Assembly (NCBI GenBank): GCA_949152475.1
Contig: OX424555.1
Span: 14,712,868-14,776,867 of the forward strand
Length of the DNA stretch: 64,000 nucleotides
Direction of reading: 5' to 3'
DNA from: Terebella lapidaria
Taxonomy: Eukaryota > Annelida > Polychaeta > Terebellida > Terebellidae
Below the pieces are notes generated by a model, which did no database searches, was not told where the DNA came from, and saw only the letters and a list, made by a program, of their open reading frames with translations. The position numbers and the translations under genes are program-made. Below, in pieces: positions 1 to 15,899 of the stretch (position 1 is its first letter; each line of letters starts with the position of its first letter).

Positions 1-325
1 CTGAATTTGTCGTTCTTAACTTTCCGAGTAAAATTCAAGATCGCACCTCAAATCGCCATGACTTTCAACTTGGATGTGAACATATCTAGGCTCTATTTAA
101 AGCCATTAATAGCATTCTATGGGAAAATATCAGATGGTAGATCTATTGGTGAACTGGACTTCACACCTCGAGTGGTAAACCACATTTATCAAGGTAATCT
201 ACTCGAATTTCTGGAGGGCAAACGCTGAAAGACCACTAGTATTGTGGGCACATTATAGGAAGTCCAATATTCCGCATACTTTACCTCGACGACGGCATCG
301 AGTGCTACATTCAACCACAAAATCA
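1..325. other. No recognisable gene
   Basis: A 73-codon open frame (7-228, plus) shows no recognisable motif and has no supporting splice sites. I see no gene here. Confidence 0.4.
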
Positions 326-770
326 CGGAAGCGTATTGCTATCAAGGGTGTAAAAAATATTATCTCGTATGTACGACTTATATCTCGTACGTACGACTTA
401 ATAACCCGTACGTACGACTTAATAACTCGTACGTACGACTTATTAACTCGTACGTACGACTTGTTAACCTGTACATACGACTTAGTATCTCGTACGTACG
501 ACTTAGCAACTCGTACATACGACTTATTAACTCCTACGTATGACTTACTAACCCGTACGTACGACTTATTAACTCATACGTACGAGTTAGTAAGTCGAAC
601 TTATGAGATACTAAGTCATACGTATGAGTTATTAAGTCATACGTATGAGTTATTAAGTCGTACATACGAGTTAATAAGTCGTACATACGACTTAATAAGT
701 CGTATGTATGAGATATAACTTAACGTACGAGATAAGAAATTTTTCACACTTGATAACAATACGCTGTCCG
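326..770. repeat. Inverted-repeat element with 20-bp dyad tandem array (copy 1)
   Basis: The outer arms are inverted copies: GGAAGCGTATTG at the left and CAATACGCTGTCC at the right, each followed inward by a TGTGAAAAA/TGTAAAAAA tract and an ATCTCGTA motif. Between them lie about 17 units of about 20 bp built on the palindrome CGTACGTACG joined by ACTTAATAACT-like spacers. Unit orientation flips near 580-600: ACGACTTATTAACT on the left becomes ACGAGTTAGTAAGT on the right. The whole block is therefore also a large imperfect palindrome. The long repetitive open frames in it (RTYDLLTRTYDLL) follow from the unit length and are not genes. Confidence 0.8.
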
Positions 771-789
771 TATTGTAACAATCCGTAGT

Positions 790-1378
790 GGAACGTATTG
801 TTATCAAGTGTGTAAAAAATGTATCTCGTACGTATGCGCGGCAGTTGTGGCGGCAAAAGGAGCGCTCGAGTCATGCAGGCAGACGATCGTGCCTTGCTTT
901 CAGTACGCGAATTTCTATCCAGAACGATCCAAAGGATCGAAAAGGAGCATGTAGTAGTTTAGATTGGTGATGTATAAAATAAACAATGTACCTCGTACGT
1001 ATGAATTATATCTCGTATGTACGACTTATTAACTCGTACGTAATAGTTAATAAGTCGTACGTACGAGTTAGTAAGTCGTACGTACGAGTTAGTAAGTCGT
1101 ACGTACGAGTTAGTAAGTCGTACGTACGAGTTAGTAAGTCGTACGTACGAGTTAGTAAGTCGTACGTACGAGTTAATAAGCCGTACGTACGAGTTAGTAA
1201 GTCGTACGTACGAGTTAGTAAGTCGTACGTACGAGTTAATAAGTCGTACGTATGACTTAATAAATCGTACATATGACTTAATAAGTCGTACATACGACTT
1301 AATAAGTCGTACGTACGAGTTAGTAAGTCGTACGTACGAGATACAAATTTTTACACACTTGATAGCAATACGCTTCCG
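790..1378. repeat. Inverted-repeat element with 20-bp dyad tandem array (copy 2)
   Basis: A second copy of the neighbouring element. The left arm is GGAACGTATTGTTATCAAGTG and the right arm is CACTTGATAGCAATACGCTTCC in inverted orientation. About 150 bp of non-repeat sequence (835-985) follows the left arm, and then an array of about 17 CGTACGTACG units (986-1345). Most units are in the GAGTTAGTAAGT orientation, with a short oppositely oriented stretch at the left end. Open frames on both strands (SYVRVSKSYVRV and RTYDLL) are by-products of the repeat. Confidence 0.8.
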
Positions 1379-1563
1379 TACAAAATAACTTCCGAAAGCC
1401 AAAAATCTTCATATTCACAAAGAATTGAGATTGTAGACACTACTGGTACCAGACAAGATACGAACAGATGGTAAATAGAATGATACATCAAGTCAGCTTT
1501 TAACGCCATAATTCTCACAGAAGTTGGCAAGAAACAGGAACACAGGATATTTTTTTTCATCAA
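1379..1563. other. Spacer downstream of RPL22
   Basis: Short intergenic stretch between the dyad-repeat element and the RPL22 poly(A) signal. Nothing recognisable. Confidence 0.4.
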
Positions 1564-1569
1564 TTTATT
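1564..1569 (-). terminator. RPL22 poly(A) signal
   Basis: AATAAA on the minus strand (TTTATT on plus), 42 bp downstream of the RPL22 stop. This implies a very short 3' UTR, as is usual for ribosomal protein mRNAs. Confidence 0.7.
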
Positions 1570-1610
1570 CTGCACACTTCCAGATACAGATGTCCAAACT
1601 GAGTGTTTGA

Positions 1611-4437
1611 TTACTCATTGTCATCATCATCTTCATCCTCCTCATTGTTGATCTGGAAGTAGCGCAGCTCATAAGAATCTTTGTTGTTGGCCACAACACG
1701 GAGCCAGTCTCGCAAGTTGTTCTTCTTCAGGTACTTCTTGGTCAGGTATTTCAAGTACCTAGAAAATGGAAATTATTTAGGAGTAATTTCCAGTTTTTAG
1801 TGGAAATTGTTCGAGTCAATCAGCTTTTCTATGTGGAAATCATTGTGATTCGTCTGCCATATCAGATTTTAACCAATCAGTCATGATAAATCAGACTGGG
1901 GCGGTATGAAATCATCATCTGTGAGCGATATTTCATACAAAAGTTCAACAGTTAATTTCGTGTTTGGTGGGAACTGTTTGCATCAAAATATTCACATAAT
2001 ACATGTAGATTGCGGAAGCTATTCTAGTATAAAGTAACATAACATTTCATCACATCAGATTTTAACCAATCAGTCATGATGAATCAGACTGGGGCGGTGA
2101 GAAATCATCATCTGTGAGCAAAATTTCAAACAAGGTTTAACTGTCTGTCAACTATATTCTATATACCTTTTGGAGAAGGCGATGTCAGCGACGAGAACAA
2201 GCTTGGACTTCTGGCGTTCAATGGACACATTGTTGCCCAGGTTCCCCGTCTTTCCGTTCACTTTAATTTTTTCCTGAAGGAACTTTTGCTGTTGGATGCA
2301 AGAGGAGACATGAGGGGAGGCAGGGACTAGGGAAGGGAACCCTAACCCTGGTGAGTCTTGGGAAGATTATCTTCCTGACTCACAATTAGGGAAGAGCACC
2401 CTAATCCAGATGGCATGATTAATTCTTATACAAATCAACATACACAAAGTTACAAGCACTGACACAATATATATGTGGGTAATGCTTGTTTCTATGTGAT
2501 TCTGTGCTTACAAAGCTCGTTGGGTCCAGGATGCCATCTTCAACAGGGTGGGAACAGTCGATGGTGAACTTCAGGTCGGTCTTTTTCTTCTTGCCTTTGC
2601 CCTTTGGACCTTTCTGAGCAGGCTTGGATCTTCTGGCCTGGTAGCAGAATAAAAACTATTTATCAAAGCATTTTGTTTTTCACAAGCAAATCAGTTATCT
2701 ACATAATGCTAATAAATTCACAATTGTTGATTGTTTTAGGATATATTCGCAAATGATCATAATCTTGTGAACTACATGTATCTCATTCGTATGGATCTAA
2801 ATAATGCTTATTGTGAGGTAATTATCCACAAAATACAGGAAATTGGACCCTCACGAATCTATACTATTTATCTAGAGCTGGCCATATATATCGAAATATG
2901 ATATTTCGATAACGATATTTATATCGATACATAATACATACGTCGAAACTGATTATCGAAGGGAATTTTAGAAATCATGCTGATAGCCTATCATGCTTCC
3001 ATACGGTAAGCTAATTTGGGCTATTTCCATGTAACAGTCTTTTTTTCACACCTGTATGTTATGCCAGTTCATGTCAAACCATTTTCACCATCAAAATTTG
3101 ACATGGAAAAGTGTCTGAATAAACACTGATAAAGCACCTAAGAAAATTCTTCACCGAAATGTTTTTGAAGACTAAAATTACCTAACAACCATATCATATC
3201 GATATACTATTGATACTATGGTGACGATAATCAATACAAATATTTGTAATGATATCCAGCCCCAAAATCATTAACAGTATACTTTAATAGAAGAAACAAA
3301 AAGATGGAGATGTACAACGATGGCAACAAAAAATGGCCAAATTAGAGATGCGGCCAAGTTAGGACTGATGGCTCGTAGAAATAGGAGTTAAATTGCCCAC
3401 TAGTGATGGGAATCGGTTGCAATATCATTTCCGATCATCGGTTGCAATCGGCGCGCTTACCAGTAAGTGAAAGCCACAGAACCCTGTTGTAGCAATTTAC
3501 ATGCATTCAAATGATTCCATTTCCCTAATTTTCACTAAACAAACATCACATCCAGTCATTTTCTTCTGTTATACCAACTGCAAAGTTATTTTCAACTATC
3601 TTTCTTATAGGGCTACTACGATTCCAAAAAACGTAACCAGTTAACCGTGGTGCTGTAACCGAACCGTAACCGGTTAACCGAAAAAATTATTGGTCAATCT
3701 AACGATTTGTAACGAAATGTGTGAACACATATATGACAACGAAAATTCGTCAAAATTCTCATGGTAACTGGAATCAGTGATCCTCTACATGGCATTCATG
3801 TGCGTAATGAAACATGTTTCTATGGCTGCATGCCGGCACCCTGGGCGCCATTCAATTCATTTCGAACCCCCACACACACTCCAAGTAAGGTGCGGTATTC
3901 GACTTTCACCATGGTGATCTAACCCCCCTGATTGTTTAGATAGCCCCTAGCACCAACTCAAATATACCATAGCTCACTAATGTGCTCATACCGCACCTTA
4001 AACCACACTCCCGCCACTACCCTCCCTGTCACCCCATCTACGAGCCGTCCATCCTAAATTCGCCGCATTCCTAAATTCGCCACAGGATTTTCAGACTTTG
4101 TACTGCAAATGAAACCAACCATCGAGACACTGATATTCACTCTTTGTACCAGCATTTTGTTTTCCATAAAACGAGTTTCTGAGCTCTGATATTGAGTTGT
4201 CGAATTTATTCAATTTAGGACGGATGTATGATCCCGCCACGTGGTCTTGGAAAGTTGGACGAAGCTCTCGCGTGTCGCGATCACCCCGGCCCAAGTTTAA
4301 TAGGATCGAACAATGTCTAGCTAATTACCGAGTTAACAAAGAAGTGAAATATACAAAATCGTAGGATAGGAAGACTTCGATTCTAACATTTCCCCAGAAA
4401 ATTTTCACCACAAAAAGAAACGTACAACGGGCGCCAT
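1611..4437 (-). CDS. RPL22: 60S ribosomal protein L22 (eL22)
   Basis: This is a structural protein of the large cytosolic ribosomal subunit. There are four coding exons on the minus strand: 4437-4426, 2637-2512, 2288-2167 and 1758-1611. They join in phase with GT-AG introns to give 408 nt, or 135 aa plus stop. The first exon encodes only MAPV, matching the vertebrate start. Exon 2 is the basic N-terminus running into [17 protein letters not shown]. Exon 3 carries [17 protein letters not shown]. Exon 4 carries [20 protein letters not shown] and the RYFQIN segment, and ends in the acidic [10 protein letters not shown] tail typical of L22. Length and motif order match the family, and no disruption is seen. 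The start is fixed by the phase-0 donor after GTT and by a pyrimidine tract just upstream. The divergent neighbour AP2M1 begins about 6.5 kb away. Confidence 0.95.
2638..4425. repeat. RPL22 intron 1 with hAT-like short repeats
   Basis: The intron carries two MITE-like patches. At 2876-3262, a GAGCTGG start followed by ATATCGA-rich sequence pairs loosely with an inverted ATATCCAGCCCC end. At 3405-3700, a GTGATGGGAATCGG start is followed by AACCGGTTAACCG motifs. Both resemble non-autonomous hAT families in style. The 8-bp target duplications expected for hAT are not clear, so family and exact ends are tentative. Confidence 0.35.
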
Positions 4438-4449
4438 GATGATAAATTT

Positions 4450-4460
4450 GGAAAAGGAAG
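4450..4460 (-). promoter_or_regulatory. 5'-TOP pyrimidine tract of RPL22
   Basis: Read on the minus strand, CTTCCTTTTCC lies 12 nt upstream of the RPL22 ATG. Ribosomal protein mRNAs typically start at a C within such a tract, which places their translation under growth (mTOR/LARP1) control. The exact transcription start is inferred. Confidence 0.55.
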
Positions 4461-4469
4461 CGGAAACGA

Positions 4470-5060
4470 AATTTTTCTCAGACGGCGTGTTTTGGGGAGT
4501 CTGAATTCAAGTATAAAATACAAAAAAAATATCATAATGCAACCAAATAAGCACGTTGATCAAATGACTAAAACGAGAAAAAATATGAAGGGACTGTCGC
4601 CAACTCTTGTAAATCTGACCGGCCGGTAAATCTGGCCCACCCAATAAACATGAGATTTCATCAGAACAAGTCTAGCGAGAGTGTCTCATCAAAGACAGCA
4701 GCTGTCAAAAAGCCGATCTTACTCATTTATTGTGTAAATATACGAGTAATTTTATGATGTAGTTTATCTGAAATGATGTATTTTGGTGAAATGTGTACAA
4801 TTCTGGAGATTAAACACTTGGTTCCTTGAGGTGTGCATGAAATGAATTTCTGAATATATTCAAATAAACATGTAAATCACAGATATGCTTGAGAGCAGTT
4901 TGCTGACCCAGGTAAAGGTTGCCAGAAATCTCTCACATATCGATATTAAATTGGAGAATATACCAACTGTATCCAATGTAGACTACTCAAAATGTTTCGA
5001 TAGAATGGCTATGAGGGTCCCCCTGGCTCTGACACATTTATTGGCACATGCACACTGATT
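4470..5060. other. Intergenic, nothing recognised
   Basis: AT-rich sequence upstream of RPL22. No gene or clear repeat was seen. Confidence 0.4.
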
Positions 5061-5079
5061 TTCATAAGATATTGGCCCA

Positions 5080-6860
5080 ACACGAAAATCCCGGGTTTTC
5101 AGGCCGTTCGACATGGCGTTGCGTCCGTCGTCCGTCGACATCCGTCATCGTCCGTCGTCCGTCTACATTTTTATTGTTATAGTTTGCGGACAAATCTTTC
5201 TGAAATTTTGCACAAAAATGCCTAAAATATCTCTCGAGAGAGGTATTTTTTAGTATTTTCAAAATGGCGGCCATTTTTTTATGAAAAACGGCTAATTTTG
5301 GACTTTGACGGTCGTTTTCTCAAAAACCGTCTGATCAAATTTGTCTGATCAGATCTGCTCTGATCTTTTTGTTTCAAAAGATTCCGCTTATGTACATTTA
5401 TAACGTATAAGTTTCGTTGCCCTTGAATCGCCGGTCTGCGTGTGGCGGCCGATTTTCTCGACGGGTCCCAAATGGCACTTTCCCATGTTAATTCTCCTAT
5501 GCTTTATAATGGGACACATTATTGCTAATATCTCACTCAATATTGAGATTAGAGATTAGGAATCAATTATGAACATATAGGAAATGATATATGCTGAATA
5601 TTCTTGTGACCTTGAATTTGACCTTTGACCTCATTTTCAAGGTCACAGGACAAAATGGCTAATATCTCGCTTATTATCGACTTTACAGCTTAGGAATCAA
5701 TTGTGAACATATAGGAAATGATATAGTTTGAATAATTCGATGACCTTTAATTTGATCTTTGACCTCATAGTCAAGGTCAAAGCACAAGAATGGCTAATAT
5801 CTCACTTAATATCGACTTTACAGCTCAGGAATCAATTGTGGACATATAGGAAGTGATATATGCTGAATATTCTCATCACCTTGAATTTGATCTTTGACCT
5901 AATTTTCAAGGCCAGAGCACAAAATGGCTAATAGCTTGCTGATTATCGACTTTACAGCTCAGAAATCAAGTGTGAACATATAGGAAATAATATATACTGA
6001 ATATTATTCTCATGATCTTGAATTTGACCTTTGAATCAATTGTGCACATATAGGAAATGATATGGTCCGAATATTCTGATGATCTTGGATTTGAATTTTG
6101 ATCTCGCTTATTATTATAGGTAATTGACTGGATACAGTGTTTGAGGCCTGAGGTCGTGTCTGGGCCAAGCTCGTGCGTCCGCGGCACAGACACGACCGAG
6201 GGCCTCGAACACTGTATCCAGTCGATTAACTTATTATTATATGCCTCATCATGATATGCATACCACTCGGGAGAGATATGATTACACATGCTGACATTTT
6301 CTAGCCATTTTAGACCCTGAAAGCAAATAATTTTATGAATATTTTCATGTACTACAAAACCAAAAAACGTCATTTCACCAGCGCATGAATACGTAAACTC
6401 CAAATGACCGTCGGTTGCTATGCGCGACGCAGGTCGATATGAAGGCGGTCAATACCGCAATATATCGGACCGATTGCACTCTGTGTAATCCACTGTAGCA
6501 TTTTCGTAGGCATATAATAATCCACTTTACAGCTTGGCACTAAATTGTGGATAGGAAAAGATGTATGCCGAATATTTTGATGACCTTGAATTTGACCTTT
6601 GACCTTATTTTCAAGATCAGGCACAAAATGGCTAATATCTCGCTTATTATCGACTTTACAGGTTAGGAATCAATTGTACACATATAGGAAATGACATTTG
6701 CCGAATATTCTTGTGACCTTGAATTTGAACTTCGACCTTATTTTCAAAGTCACAGGACAAAATGACTAATATCTCAATTATTATCGCTTTTACAGCTTAT
6801 GAATCAATTGTGAACGTATAGAAAATGATATACCGGTATGCTGAATATTGCTATCAGGGC
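5080..6860. repeat. Tandem-repeat element, AGGTTACCG-family relative
   Basis: The left part (5100-5470) carries the GTCCGTCGTCCGTC motif and the block AATGGCGGCCATTTTT seen in the elements at 17.1 and 26.7 kb. From 5520 come diverged tandem units of about 130-145 bp with GAACATATAGGAAATGATAT, TGACCTTGAATTTGACC and ATGGCTAATATCTCGC. They are interrupted at 6119-6230 by a palindrome. No AGGTTACCG end is visible here, so this copy looks incomplete. Confidence 0.65.
6119..6230. repeat. Imperfect palindrome, arms of about 40 bp
   Basis: GACTGGATACAGTGTTTGAG and, further in, GTCGTGTCTG recur in inverted order as CAGACACGACC and CTCGAACACTGTATCCAGTC, around a GC-rich centre of about 25 bp. It sits inside the tandem repeats of the host element, so it is a later foldback/MITE-like insertion. 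Confidence 0.7.
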
Positions 6861-7366
6861 TCCCGATAGCGTAAAATAATGCGTAATTATGCATGATTTT
6901 TCTAACTTTACGCAGTGCTATCACGGCCAGTGCGTATGATTACGCTCGAAAGATTTGTGGAAACTAATTAAACAATGACATCAATTTTATTTATTAGCTC
7001 ACAGAAAACGAAGTTCCAGTAAATGTTGCCGTTCGAATGAAGTAGAATGAATTATCAGATGCGTTCAAATGAATCATGAAGTATGCCAGAGAATATAACT
7101 CAAACGACCGACATAAAAAGATGTAATTATCAGTCTATGAATACCAGTAAGTGAAACTCGTCAAATTCTCTGCTAGGCATAGGCCTAAGCATTTCTTACG
7201 GTACAAGTTCCCTCTTATTAAACTATGACTCAACCAGCAAAAGTAGGTTTAATATTAAATTATTTAGTATCAATAATACAGCCACAGAATCTCTGTTGAA
7301 TGGCCATAAACTACTTACGAGACAGAACGTTCTCTATGTTTAACCAATAAATTCTAGTCCTATACT
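6861..7366. other. Intergenic, nothing recognised
   Basis: AT-rich sequence with no supported gene or repeat structure. Confidence 0.4.
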
Positions 7367-7905
7367 CTGATTTTTTAAACTCGTTTACACTGTTTTTCGC
7401 TGATATTTTTGCGATGCTGAATGGTATCGTTCTATAACTTGACATACTTCACCTAGGAGTCAAGCGGCAATTTTCTGCCATATTACAGATTTCTATCGCG
7501 AAAACTGAAGAAGTTGGCAATCCACCCCAATGTTAAATTCAGCTCTGAAATTTAATTTCTGAGCCCCGCATACAATTTTGTGCTATTGTTCGGTTTTGTA
7601 GTGCTGCAATTTTTCGAAATCAACATCTTTATGTAGAATACACCCCAATGGGTCTTCTGGTCCAAAATTATAAGAATATTTTGAATCCTGATAGATGTAA
7701 ACAGAAATAAATCCTCGAAAATGATCAGATTCTTGAGGTCCTGTTTTGACCTGAAATTTAGCCTACCATTGGGGTAGATTGCCAACTTCTACAATTTTTG
7801 TTATAGAAGTCTTAAATTTGGTAGAAAATTGCCGTTTGAATCCTAGGTGAAGTATGCTAAGTTATAGAACGATAGCATTCATGTTGCAGAATATTTGTGT
7901 TGGCG
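7367..7905. mobile_element. Foldback MITE-like element (copy 1)
   Basis: Long inverted arms surround an AT-rich core. The left arm contains GATTTTTTAAACTCGTTTAC, GGTATCGTTCTATAACTTG, CACCTAGGAGTC and TGGCAATCCACCCCAATG. These recur inverted on the right as CATTGGGGTAGATTGCCA, GATTCCTAGGTG and CAAGTTATAGAACGATA-like sequence. The right end is worn. It has no coding capacity and is a diverged sister of the element at 9.35-9.91 kb. Confidence 0.7.
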
Positions 7906-9346
7906 ACCTGGCGTAGCCGCCTCTGCTAGAACAATTACATGTATATTTCATATTTTCGACGGATATCGCACGTGATACCTACATGTGATCTATGTAATTT
8001 CATGAATGAAAGTTTCCAATGACCAAGAACCAAGAGTGGTCAAAATACATGACGATATGCGACTTTAGAAAGGTGTTTCTGGGTTCTGGAAACATTTAAA
8101 GCATCAATGTCATACTGAGAATGTTATCAATATACCTTTAGAATTGATCAATATGTGATACCTGCTGAAAACAATCAATGGACGAGAGTTCTAACAACTC
8201 GGGGAAGGAGAGCTTCAGTCAACCAGGAGGAATTATTGTCACATGTGATTAACTCTGGCAAGCGTATTCCATTCTCCCAAAGGCAGGGAATACTGAACCT
8301 ACTGTTAAAACATCGATCGAAAATACAGGTTCAGCCGTGGAGCAGGGTTAACATGTGATAATACCCTCCCTTTGTCCGGATGATAAAAAGAACACCTCTA
8401 CACTAAGCTAAGTGTGTCAGAAGTGCTGATCTCATCACAAAATGTTTGCTAGCTCAATAGGTATCGCGGTTGTTTTTTGTTTTTTTAATTTAAAGCATCT
8501 GAGTTGTCATGTTCGCCAAACAAAGATATATTTAATTTAGTAAGAAATGGCAACGCAAAGTTATATACTTCCTATGATTTTTGCGTGGGGAATGACATGA
8601 AAATTCTGCCTGAAACGAGCAAATGCTCAGGCTATTTCAATACTAGTAGTTCAAGACAATGAATCACACTATGGGATGCATTATGACGACATATAATTTA
8701 AACTATTTGTGTTTGGGTTATTTAATCCCGATTAAAATTTATTAATATTTGGCTATTGCCATTGATTGCAGAATACTTCTAACAGAGTCTCAATCAACTG
8801 GTGAGATTTCGATTCCACTATACAACAACGAGATGATTAAAAATAAACTTCGAGTAATTAATTATCCTTTCACTTCCGGTTCAGCGGTGCCTATTGTTGC
8901 GTACAAATAACGTCTCCATGATCAAACTGTCAGTGTGAAAAGTAGCACAGGCACTCAGTACGTATATATCACTACACTGGTAACTTTTTAGAGAACCCAG
9001 TGTGGGCTTACCCGGTAGGTTACGATGTGTAGGATAATTTAGGTTGGCCTACTCTGAAGTTAAATCACATTTCAGCAACGTAGAATGAAAATAAACCTAT
9101 TTATAACTTGACTTGAATATGGACATCCAACTAAATTTGGGGGAATATTTCTCAATTTTCGTGTTAAGGCCAGTGTCAATTTAAAAACCAGCAGGATATT
9201 ACCCAAATTGAAATTATTCTGTAATTATTAGCCAAAAGACCTTTACAGTAAGACGCATAGGCCTATATATACTGAACTCAGAATCGAGCAAAATTATGCA
9301 CTATTTCATGTTCAACAGCATCAAGTATTCAGGAATTTTCGGAACA
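7906..9346. other. Intergenic, no supported gene
   Basis: A 67-codon open frame at 8155-8358 has no family I recognise and no splice context. Otherwise there is nothing. Confidence 0.4.
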
Positions 9347-9914
9347 CTGATTTTTCTAACTTGTTTACACCAGTTTTTGACGCTATTTTTGCGATGTAAA
9401 TGTTATCATTCTATAACTTGGCATAATTCATCTGGGATTCAAACGGCATTTTTCTACCAAATTCTAAATTTCTATCGGAAAATTTTGAAGAAGTTTGCAA
9501 TCTACCCCAATGTTAATGTTCAATCCAAAATGGGATATCGAGAATCTGAGCAGATTCGAGGATTTGGTCCTGTTTACATCCACCAGGATTCGAAGTATTA
9601 TTGTAATTTTGGAAAAGAATACACATTGGGGTGTATTCTCCACAAACATGTTGATTTCGAAAGGTTGCACCATTACAAAACCAAGCAAATGCGCAAAATT
9701 GTGTGGGGACCCAGAAACCAAATGACAGCCAGGGCTAAATTTAACATGGGGGTAGATAGCTAGCCAACTTTTTCAATTTTCGCTATAGAAGTCTGGAATT
9801 CGGTGGAAAGTTGCCAGGTGATCCCATGTGATGTATGCCAAGTTATAGAATGATACCATCTAGCATCGCGAAAATATCAGCGAAAAACAGTGTAAACGAG
9901 TTCGAAAAATCAGG
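9347..9914. mobile_element. Foldback MITE-like element (copy 2)
   Basis: Starts CTGATTTTTCTAACTTG and ends with the inverted GAGTTCGAAAAATCAG. Arms of about 180 bp include TTCTATAACTTGGCATA against TATGCCAAGTTATAGAA. Same family as 7.37-7.90 kb, with better preserved ends. Open frames across it on both strands are palindrome by-products. Confidence 0.75.
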
Positions 9915-14488
<4,574 letters not shown>

Positions 14489-15867
14489 GGCCCATCACGA
14501 TAGGATTTTGAGTATTGAATTTGTCATCTGTCAGAACTCGCAGACACAAAGTGTATAGCTTGTGTCCGGAGTGGAATTGTATTTAGCAGAACATCGCATT
14601 TAGAACAAGGATGATGTGTAGATATAGAAAGCAAGTGTATTTAGAGCATCGTTAGTAGCAAACTGGTTGTTAGATTGAGTATTAATGATGCAATAATTAA
14701 AACTGAAACATTCTAAGGTATAATTGTGTGAACCATACTTTACTTGAACTGTAATAGTGCAGGAGAAATATCAGAACGCATTATGTTGCAATGCCAGGTG
14801 TCTGTTTTGTGAATGTGAGCTACATATTTTACTTCGAGCCTCGTTGGCATGAATTTACTATTTGCAGTGCCAATTGTGTTTGGTTTAGTGTACATGTTAT
14901 ATATATCACATGGATGTCCACTAGTGAATGACTGTTGAATGTGACTGAGCTTGAATACTTAGTAAGACCATCTATTTCATGAAGTTTGGTAGAACTTTAG
15001 TCCAGATATGCCTTATGTATAAAAATATAACAAATGCATTCTATAAAAAAACTTGTATATCATGGCATTGGTTATTGTACTATTTCAGCCAGGATGTGTA
15101 TTTGTGGTGTGTAGATTTCGAGCAACAATTGAAGATATCCCACTGCTTGCAGCTAAGTGTATAAAGTGATCATGAGTGTTACAAGATCTGGAGTCACTAT
15201 ATGCTATACTGGTATGTATATTGTTGTTCATTATGACACCCATTGGATATCTGGGAAGATCCCTACATATGAGTAAATGCATTAAATACTACCATTGCAC
15301 TCCAGAATTGCATGGAGTTTGCTAGAATACTTCTCAGTCATATAGCTTTCGTGAACTGAATTTGTTGAATTTTGTAGACTGTTGATGAATGTTGTCACAC
15401 TTGTAGAATACTATGTTTATACATTTACACTGAAGTATTGGATATAGGTCAATATAGAATTGTAGTTCTATAAACTGTACTTGTGTATTTCAATTTGTTT
15501 CCTTTGTGATAGTTCGCAGAATATCTCGGATTAAAACAGAATACTATGCTCGAACCCTCAAGAAATGTTGGTATAGCCTTGACATACAAATTACATACAG
15601 TTACTTATCTTCATATATTATATGTCACAACAAACAGTCTTGGCGATCTTACTTGGCTATCAAACTAACGGAGGGAATCATGTCATTGAGATTCAACACT
15701 TCCCATTTGTTGAATAGATTTAAATCAATGTTTTCGGCGGACATAGAATTTATGTGAATAGCCAGGAAATGAATATCATTGTTTTGACAGTTTAATGATG
15801 TTCCACTGCAAATGCTTTATGATTACACTAACATTTAGAAGCCTGTATTGAATATGTATGAAATAAA
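14489..15867 (+). other. AP2M1 3' UTR with poly(A) signal
   Basis: About 1.4 kb of AT-rich sequence without a supported gene runs from the AP2M1 stop to an AATAAA at 15862-15867. I infer that this is the 3' UTR. Short frames inside it are not credible genes. Confidence 0.55.
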
Positions 15868-15899
15868 TTGTGTTATAGTGATATTTTTTGTTTGAGAAA

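Noticed and set aside
326-1378. CRISPR-like array
   Set aside because: Units are palindromic and adjoin without unique spacers, and the genome is eukaryotic.
242-1402. Repetitive proteins SYVRVSKSYVRV and RTYDLLTRTYDLL
   Set aside because: Frames are open on both strands because the units are palindromic and about 20-21 bp. This is a repeat artefact.
8155-8358. 67-aa frame as a small gene
   Set aside because: No motif, splice context or upstream signal supports it.
9296-9763. 155-codon frame in the 9.35-kb element
   Set aside because: It lies in a foldback element with overlapping frames on the other strand and no recognisable domain.
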